Part shown: piece after piece, positions 6,759-10,391 of the stretch
How the letters are laid out: the number at the start of each line of letters is the position of its first letter
Position numbering within the stretch: the first letter of the stretch is position 1
Notes under the pieces: model-generated
Database searches by the model: none
Told to the model about the DNA's origin: nothing
Seen by the model: the letters and a program-made list of their open reading frames with translations, nothing else
Source of the DNA: an uncultured bacterium
GTDB lineage: Bacteria; Patescibacteriota; Saccharimonadia; Saccharimonadales; Saccharimonadaceae
NCBI GenBank assembly: GCA_903861015.1
Contig: CAIOSL010000063.1
Coordinates: 1-10,391 of the forward strand
Length of the DNA: 10,391 nucleotides
Direction: 5' to 3'
Translations under genes and position numbers: made by a program

Positions 6759-8075
6759 TTATGGTGTTAGACGATTAATATCGCGTGGGAACAAGCAAGC
6801 TTCCTTGACGTTAGCCAGACCAATGGTTTTTTGGACCAAACGGTCAACGCCAAAACCACAGCCGCCGTGTCTTGGCAAGCCGTATTTAAAGGCTTGTAAG
6901 TAATATTTGAAACCTTCGTGCTCGACATCCAAGCCGACTGCCTTCATCTGCTCGATCATACTGTTATAGTTATTTTCGCGCAAAGGCACCGTTGCGATCT
7001 CTAGGCCGCGGAATAGTAGGTCGCCCCACAAAACCGTTCGATCAGCGACGTCCAACTTGTGGTAAAACTTGGCAGCTTCGATCGGAAAACGAACAGCATA
7101 TACCAGGTCGGTACCCAGTTGTTTACGGGCGTAGTCGCTGATCCAGCGCTCTTCGTCAGGAATTAAATCTTTCTCATCAGTCACATCATTCTTGGTCGCT
7201 TTGGTGTACATCTCGTGAATTTGCGCGATCGTAAACCGTGGCACTTTGCCATCTTCGGCCAATTTGAGCTCGGGCGCGTTAAGTGACTTCAGGTCGTCAG
7301 CGTGTTCGTCATAAACTCGTTTCAAGACGTATTGCGTCATATTGCCAACCATATCCAAGACTTCGTCGTGGTCTTTAACGAAGCCCATCTCGATATCCAA
7401 CATGGTAAGTTCGGTCAAGTGGCGGGTGGTGGCGCTTGGCTCGGCACGGTAAGAGTGGCCGATTTCGTAAACTCGCTCAAACGCACCAACCATGATCTGT
7501 TTGTAGAACTGTGGACTTTGGGCTAATGTTGCCGTTTGGCCAAAATAGTCCAATTTAAAGACCTCGGCTCCACCTTCGGTTGCAGCGGCCAATAACTTTG
7601 GCGTATCAATCTCGGTAAACTCTTGGCCACGCAAAAATTCACGAATGTAATAAGTTAGGTCTGATCGAATCTTAAATATCTTTTGCTCTTGCAAGTTACG
7701 GATATTTAGAACCCTGGTCTCGAACAACGTATCCAAATGTTCAGATTTGTGTGAAATCGGCTTGTCGACTTCGATTAGTGGCTCGTCAGTTACCGGCACA
7801 TCAACCACAACTTTGACGTCGTGAAGTTCGGCGCCACCAGGCGCACGGTCATCAGCAACGACTAGGCCGGTTAGCGACAGAATCGTACCGATCTGCAAAC
7901 CGCGCAGCTTTTCAAGCTCGTCTTTGTCTTCGATTAGGGTTTGAGTAAGGCCGCTGCGGTCACGGACGGTGATAAAGTTGAGTCCGCCCAGTAGGCGTTT
8001 TTTGTGCAACCAGCCGCTAATTGTAACGGTCTGGCCAACACAAGCTGATAATTCTCGGCTGAGTGTTCGCGTCAT
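6759..8075 (-). CDS. aspS: Aspartyl-tRNA synthetase, short archaeal-type, probably non-discriminating
   Basis: Class II aminoacyl-tRNA synthetase (438 aa), charging tRNA-Asp and, if non-discriminating, also tRNA-Asn. The N-terminal OB-fold anticodon-binding domain (about 1-105) includes ISGWLHKKR and FITVRDRSG. The catalytic core includes ATEGGAEVF (166-173), SPQFYKQIM (187-195), motif 2 [14 protein letters not shown] (209-222, Arg210) and motif 3 [11 protein letters not shown] (403-413, Arg412). The C-terminus [11 protein letters not shown] is typical of the archaeal/eukaryotic-type enzyme. The roughly 590-aa bacterial type carries an extra inserted GAD domain that is absent here. His24 and Pro79 sit where, as I recall, discriminating archaeal enzymes have Trp and Lys, which points to relaxed tRNA specificity. 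ATG at 8073-8075 has AAGGGA (8083-8088) 7 nt upstream. A long structured leader precedes the gene. Confidence 0.95.
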   Translation of the reverse strand: MTRTLSRELSACVGQTVTISGWLHKKRLLGGLNFITVRDRSGLTQTLIEDKDELEKLRGLQIGTILSLTGLVVADDRAPGGAELHDVKVVVDVPVTDEPLIEVDKPISHKSEHLDTLFETRVLNIRNLQEQKIFKIRSDLTYYIREFLRGQEFTEIDTPKLLAAATEGGAEVFKLDYFGQTATLAQSPQFYKQIMVGAFERVYEIGHSYRAEPSATTRHLTELTMLDIEMGFVKDHDEVLDMVGNMTQYVLKRVYDEHADDLKSLNAPELKLAEDGKVPRFTIAQIHEMYTKATKNDVTDEKDLIPDEERWISDYARKQLGTDLVYAVRFPIEAAKFYHKLDVADRTVLWGDLLFRGLEIATVPLRENNYNSMIEQMKAVGLDVEHEGFKYYLQAFKYGLPRHGGCGFGVDRLVQKTIGLANVKEACLFPRDINRLTP

Positions 8076-8097
8076 AGATTAATCCCTTGTTTAAAAT

Positions 8098-8191
8098 GCT
8101 AGTTTGATGCGGTTATCCCGGGTCGATGTCACAACTAGCTCACCGCGGCTAGTTGCCGACCCGTAGATTATTATCGTCTTGGAACCACATC
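8098..8191 (-). promoter_or_regulatory. Structured 5' leader of aspS, candidate cis-regulatory RNA
   Basis: On the minus-strand RNA an outer 9-bp stem (8191-8183 with 8114-8106, one G-U) encloses a two-part hairpin: CGGGTCG/CGACCCG (8163-8157 with 8125-8119) and CAACTAGC/GCTAGTTG (8155-8148 with 8139-8132), with an 8-nt loop. A further copy of AACTAGC (8104-8098) could pair instead with 8139-8133, giving an alternative fold. The loop's GCGGT (8146-8142) can also pair with ACCGC (8113-8109) in the outer stem. The G-U wobble would be a C-A mismatch on the other strand, so the minus-strand transcript is favoured. No known riboswitch or T-box consensus was recognised. Confidence 0.55.
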
Positions 8192-8205
8192 GTCATATTG
8201 GACAT

Positions 8206-8214
8206 ATTCTACCA
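8206..8214 (-). promoter_or_regulatory. Extended -10 promoter of aspS
   Basis: Minus-strand TGGTAGAAT: TAGAAT (8206-8211) with an upstream TG. Transcription would start near 8199, giving a leader of about 124 nt that contains the whole stem structure at 8098-8191. No clear -35 is seen in the expected place. Confidence 0.5.
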
Positions 8215-8237
8215 CTTAAACCAGCCCAGCGCTAGCC

Positions 8238-9218
8238 TTATTTGTACTGCGCAACCGCCTTTACGTCATCGTAGGCGTCAAAATCATCGTTTGGCTGTCG
8301 ACCTAATAGAGCTCGAATAATGTCACCCATCGTCAGCAGACCGACCGTCTGATACGATTTGTTAACCACAACAAACAGATGATGATGGGTATGCAAAAAA
8401 GCCGTCAGTGCCTGACGCAAACTGTGATCTTCGCGAATATAATAGACCCGATGATCCATCGCTTTCTCGGCCGTCATCGACCGCTTTATATCAAGCGACA
8501 AAAGGTTTTTGATGTTCAATATTCCGACAATGTGATCGATATCCCCCGCCGTCACTGGCAAAATATTATGCCCAGCCTTGTGCAGCTCGTCGAGCGCCAG
8601 TGGACCCAAAAATTCATTATGATCCAGGCTCTTGATCATATCGCGTGAGGTCATAATTGACCGGACAGTTCGGTTGCCAAACGACAAACTGTTGATAATC
8701 AAACTTTGTTCGTCGTGATTCAAAACACCCATTGACGCAGCGATGATATGTTGCAACTCAGCCCGCGAGGACAGATCGTAATTGACCAAAGCATCGACTG
8801 TCGGTTGACTTTTGATCAGTCGCATAACCGTTGAGTGCTTTTTGATGAATCGGCTAATCGAGCGACTAAAACGTTTATAAAGCACCTGCGACCAAGTTTT
8901 AACAAACCACAGCCGCGCCAGCGAGCCATAAACCAGTGCCAACAACACCGACAGTGCTATGCCAATCGGCCAGTCAAAGCTATAAATCGCCAGTAATGTC
9001 AGCAAAACCAACAAGATCGCCACCACTGTTCGCTGCAAAGCCAGTACATCGGATACCTGTCGCTCTTGACGCAATCGCAACCGTGCCTCGCGGTCACATT
9101 CGGCTGCTCGTCGGTCCAGCTCGAACCAACTAATCTGACTGCGCGATGGTCGGATCGCCGCAACTAATAACAGGAAGGTGATTCCGAATATATAGGCGAT
9201 AGACAAAGTAACAAACAT
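8238..9218 (-). CDS. Membrane protein with CBS-domain pair (CNNM/CorC-like)
   Basis: A 326-aa protein from ATG 9216-9218. One N-terminal helix (about 4-21) and a hydrophobic pair (about 65-80 and 84-103) are separated by a long basic, charged stretch (SWFELDRRAAECDREARLRL). A linker containing LNHDEQSLIINSLSFGNRTV leads into two CBS domains (about 185-243 and 246-306) starting with RSIMTSRDMI and ending with VVNKSYQTVGLLTMGDIIRA. That linker and the IMTxRDMI start are typical of CNNM/CorC/HlyC-type transporters or regulators, where CBS pairs bind adenine nucleotides. The membrane part is not a clear DUF21 domain and the C-terminal CorC/HlyC domain is missing, so an ion-transport role is uncertain. 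A TTG at 9237-9239 would add seven residues. It is first in the minus-strand run leading to aspS and divergent from the DsbA-like gene. Confidence 0.8.
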   Translation of the reverse strand: MFVTLSIAYIFGITFLLLVAAIRPSRSQISWFELDRRAAECDREARLRLRQERQVSDVLALQRTVVAILLVLLTLLAIYSFDWPIGIALSVLLALVYGSLARLWFVKTWSQVLYKRFSRSISRFIKKHSTVMRLIKSQPTVDALVNYDLSSRAELQHIIAASMGVLNHDEQSLIINSLSFGNRTVRSIMTSRDMIKSLDHNEFLGPLALDELHKAGHNILPVTAGDIDHIVGILNIKNLLSLDIKRSMTAEKAMDHRVYYIREDHSLRQALTAFLHTHHHLFVVVNKSYQTVGLLTMGDIIRALLGRQPNDDFDAYDDVKAVAQYK

Positions 9219-9227
9219 TACATTATT

Positions 9228-9233
9228 ATTGTA
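9228..9233 (-). promoter_or_regulatory. Probable -10 of the CBS-domain gene
   Basis: Minus-strand TACAAT ends 9 nt before ATG 9218 with no Shine-Dalgarno between them. A weak TTGCCG (9249-9254) lies only 15 nt further up, inside an inverted repeat. This assignment favours the ATG start over the upstream TTG. Confidence 0.38.
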
Positions 9234-9245
9234 CGTCAAAAGTCA

Positions 9246-9265
9246 GCCCGGCAACACTGCCAGGC
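9246..9265 (-). repeat. Inverted repeat between divergent promoters
   Basis: GCCCGGCA (9246-9253) and TGCCAGGC (9258-9265) form an 8-bp inverted repeat with one imperfect pair around a 4-nt centre. As minus-strand RNA the imperfect pair is a G-U wobble. It sits between the start regions of the CBS and DsbA-like genes and could be an operator. The T-run after it is too weak for a convincing terminator. Confidence 0.4.
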
Positions 9266-9277
9266 GTAACCATTTTA

Positions 9278-9286
9278 TGTTAAAAT
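9278..9286 (+). promoter_or_regulatory. Extended -10 promoter of the DsbA-like gene
   Basis: TGTTAAAAT gives a TG plus one base before TAAAAT (9281-9286), 5 of 6 to consensus, in an AT-rich tract. Transcription would begin near 9293, leaving a leader of about 28 nt that carries the AGAGGG ribosome site (9305-9310). Confidence 0.5.
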
Positions 9287-9320
9287 ATATAAAGTAATTT
9301 ATACAGAGGGATACTACGTT

Positions 9321-10019
9321 TTGAACAAAACCGCTTGGATTATATTTTCGCTGGTTACCGTCACTATTTTGGGCTCGTTAGTGGTCGTATCAACCAACAA
9401 CCGTTTAGATGTCAGCAAAATCGACACCAACGTCATTCAGTTGGCGAGCAGCCAAGATGGCAATATTGGTGACCATATTTTTGGCAAAGTCGACAGCCCA
9501 GTTACGCTGATCGAATATGGCGACTTTCAGTGCCCTGGTTGCGGCGCCATCTATCCAACCGTCAAGGAAGTGACCGACAAATACAAAGACCAGGTGCAAT
9601 TTGTTTTCCGTAATTTCCCGATCACCACCGCCCACGCCAACGCCAAAGCCGCCGCTGGCGCCGCCGAAGCCGCGGGATTGCAGGGCAAATACTGGGAAAT
9701 GCACGACAATATATACGCAGCACAATCGGCCTGGTCCGACCTAACCGGCACCAACCGATCGGATTTTTTTACCAACTTTGCTAAACAACTTGGCCTAGAC
9801 GTCGACAAGTTTAACAGCGATATCGCCTCGACCGCCGTTACGTCCAAGATTAACTACGACTACGCACTTGGCAAAAAAGCTGGCGTCGAAGGCACTCCAA
9901 CCTTCTTTTTGGACGGCACCAAACTAGACAGCAACACTTGGGGTGACAAGACTAAGTTCGAGGCCGCTCTCGATGCTGAGCTAACCAAGGCCGGCATCGC
10001 CCTACCAGCCAGCAATTAG
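9321..10019 (+). CDS. DsbA-like thiol-disulfide oxidoreductase, membrane-anchored
   Basis: A 232-aa extracytoplasmic thioredoxin-fold protein of the DsbA / DSBA-like thioredoxin family (PF13462 type), expected to form or reshuffle disulfides in exported proteins. An N-terminal helix (about 5-24) has no clear cleavage site, so it probably acts as an anchor. The fold begins with VTLIEYGDFQCPGCGAIYP (61-79), with active site CPGC (71-74); these are the only cysteines. FRNFPITTAHANAKAAAGAAEAAG (96-119) is summarised here by its start FRNFP, a usual family motif before the helical insertion. The cis-proline motif is GTPTFFLDG (191-199, Pro193). The start is TTG at 9321 with AGAGGG 10 nt upstream; no ATG fits. 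The gene is monocistronic with its own promoter and a strong terminator. No DsbB/VKOR partner is in the window. Confidence 0.9.
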   Translation: MNKTAWIIFSLVTVTILGSLVVVSTNNRLDVSKIDTNVIQLASSQDGNIGDHIFGKVDSPVTLIEYGDFQCPGCGAIYPTVKEVTDKYKDQVQFVFRNFPITTAHANAKAAAGAAEAAGLQGKYWEMHDNIYAAQSAWSDLTGTNRSDFFTNFAKQLGLDVDKFNSDIASTAVTSKINYDYALGKKAGVEGTPTFFLDGTKLDSNTWGDKTKFEAALDAELTKAGIALPASN

Positions 10020-10032
10020 TTACCAAAAAAGC

Positions 10033-10067
10033 GAAAACACCCCGGTGCCTTGGGGTGTTTTCTTTTT
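10033..10067 (+). terminator. Intrinsic terminator after the DsbA-like gene
   Basis: GAAAACACCCC (10033-10043) and GGGGTGTTTTC (10052-10062) form a perfect 11-bp stem with an 8-nt loop, followed by TTTTT (10063-10067). A run of A before it (10025-10030) means it can also end minus-strand transcripts, such as that of the 30-aa ORF. Confidence 0.92.
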
Positions 10068-10070
10068 GCT

Positions 10071-10101
10071 TGTAAGTCACTTACAAAAAAGTAAGTGGCT
10101 T
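10071..10101. repeat. Overlapping inverted repeats downstream of the terminator
   Basis: TGTAAGT C ACTTACA (10071-10085) is a 7-bp-arm palindrome. Its right half also pairs with a further copy: AAGTCACTTAC (10074-10084) and GTAAGTGGCTT (10091-10101) give an 11-bp stem with one G-T wobble around six A. The two hairpins exclude each other. They lie at the 3' end of both flanking transcripts. Confidence 0.5.
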
Positions 10102-10108
10102 GGATTTT

Positions 10109-10122
10109 GAGTCAAACGACTC
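10109..10122. repeat. Short hairpin after the 30-aa ORF
   Basis: GAGTC AAAC GACTC is a 5-bp perfect inverted repeat with a 4-nt loop, immediately next to the stop codon of the 30-aa ORF. On the minus strand it is followed by AAAA rather than T, so it is not an intrinsic terminator by itself. Confidence 0.35.
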
Positions 10123-10215
10123 TTACTGTGCGATATACAGTTGCCATTCGGCAGGCACCACATCCACGGCTATCTTTTTGCGCCTGGTAGGCACAAATTC
10201 GACGGCTATTGGCAT
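10123..10215 (-). CDS. Small ORF, 30 aa, function unknown
   Basis: A 30-residue reading frame starting MPIAVEFVPTRRKK and ending in AEWQLYIAQ before TAA. The ATG (10213-10215) has AAGGAG (10225-10230) 9 nt upstream, one of the best Shine-Dalgarno matches in the window. A good promoter lies about 80 nt further up and the DsbA-side terminator is downstream. Two similar halves, PIAVEFVP (2-9) and KIAVDVVP (14-21), look like an internal repeat of a short beta strand separated by the basic turn TRRKK. There is no membrane segment or signal peptide. It may be a real small protein or a leader peptide. I do not recognise a family. Confidence 0.6.
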   Translation of the reverse strand: MPIAVEFVPTRRKKIAVDVVPAEWQLYIAQ

Positions 10216-10283
10216 GTGATTTTACTCCTTGTACTATGTACAGCCTCACGCTCTTCGACCTTTAAAATATAGTTTTGATGCGA

Positions 10284-10303
10284 GACACGATAATGATCGT
10301 ATC
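10284..10303. repeat. Inverted repeat over the -10 and start of the 30-aa ORF promoter
   Basis: GACACGAT (10284-10291) and ATCGTATC (10296-10303) pair over 8 positions, with one G-T, around AATG. The repeat covers the -10 box and the expected transcription start, the usual place for a repressor operator. It could equally be chance. Confidence 0.35.
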
Positions 10304-10324
10304 AATTTTTGCCGATTAAGTCAA
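10296..10324 (-). promoter_or_regulatory. Promoter of the 30-aa ORF
   Basis: Minus strand: TTGACT (10319-10324, 5 of 6), a 17-nt spacer, and TACGAT (10296-10301) preceded by TGA, an extended -10. Transcription would begin near 10289, giving a leader of about 75 nt. Confidence 0.6.
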
Positions 10325-10391
10325 TAATTGTGTTAATTAAAAAACGCTTGTGCTGGGTATTATAGAACACTTGGTGAATGCACAATTACTA
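10325..10391. other. AT-rich end of window, no gene seen
   Basis: No reading frame with a ribosome site and no RNA gene is seen here. A perfect TATAAT (10359-10364, minus strand) lacks a well-spaced -35, so it is only a weak promoter candidate. Confidence 0.4.

Noticed and set aside
8098..8191. T-box leader for aspS
   Set aside because: No T-box core (the GGTGG/ACCGCG antiterminator bulge) or clear specifier loop was found. The CCGCGG present lies in a hairpin loop without the surrounding consensus.
9219..9239. TTG start seven codons upstream for the CBS protein
   Set aside because: It has no SD and would place the best -10 box inside the coding region. ATG 9218 is preferred.
10284..10310. 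Plus-strand intrinsic terminator
   Set aside because: The stem is followed by AATTTTT, but it has one mismatched pair on the plus strand and no plus-strand gene precedes it. It coincides with a better minus-strand promoter.
10020..10391. tRNA gene, CRISPR array or attachment site in the right-hand intergenic region
   Set aside because: No cloverleaf, no regularly spaced repeats and no direct repeats flanking an insertion were seen.

Overview
This window most resembles the genome of a small-celled Patescibacteria (CPR) bacterium, probably a Saccharibacteria (TM7) lineage. I infer this from several small proteins whose sequence style I recall from that group (the 68-aa protein at 1857-2063, and the exported 178-aa and 119-aa proteins at 5340-6238). 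A short, archaeal-style AspRS and a compact MurC also fit. No database search was possible, so the assignment is provisional. All twelve genes whose stop is visible end in TAA or TAG, and none ends in TGA. The reading frames are intact under the standard code. I see no phage, IS element, CRISPR array, tRNA or rRNA.

Layout, left to right. (1) Positions 1-1739, minus strand: a two-gene ABC-2 exporter operon (ATPase, then a permease cut by the window edge) with its own promoter. (2) 1763-2763, minus strand: a 68-aa CPR-type small protein followed by a TTCG-loop terminator, and upstream of it a 209-aa two-helix membrane protein. (3) 2808-4022, minus strand: an MFS-type transporter, divergent from murC (4101-5357, plus strand). 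(4) 5340-9218, minus strand: a co-directional run of a CBS-pair membrane protein, aspS behind a structured leader, a TM2-domain protein, an exported helical protein and a one-helix membrane protein. The last of these overlaps the 3' end of murC tail-to-tail by 18 bp. (5) 9321-10019, plus strand: a membrane-anchored DsbA-like thiol oxidoreductase with a strong terminator. (6) 10020-10391: mostly intergenic, with a well-supported 30-aa small ORF on the minus strand, its promoter, and several inverted repeats.

Most genes concern the envelope: peptidoglycan precursor synthesis (MurC), export (ABC-2, MFS), several anchored or secreted proteins of unknown role, and an extracytoplasmic oxidoreductase. 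The 178-aa and 209-aa proteins each carry exactly two cysteines in a predicted extracytoplasmic domain, which makes them plausible DsbA clients. AspRS carries the His and Pro residues that I recall as marks of non-discriminating enzymes, which would imply Asn-tRNA formation through GatCAB.

The most novel signals are non-coding. The roughly 124-nt aspS leader folds into a nested stem and contains a third copy of one stem strand, allowing mutually exclusive pairings like those of a riboswitch. Four genes have a -10-like element 7-9 nt upstream of the start codon with no usable Shine-Dalgarno sequence, which suggests leaderless mRNAs. No fully new multi-gene system is evident.
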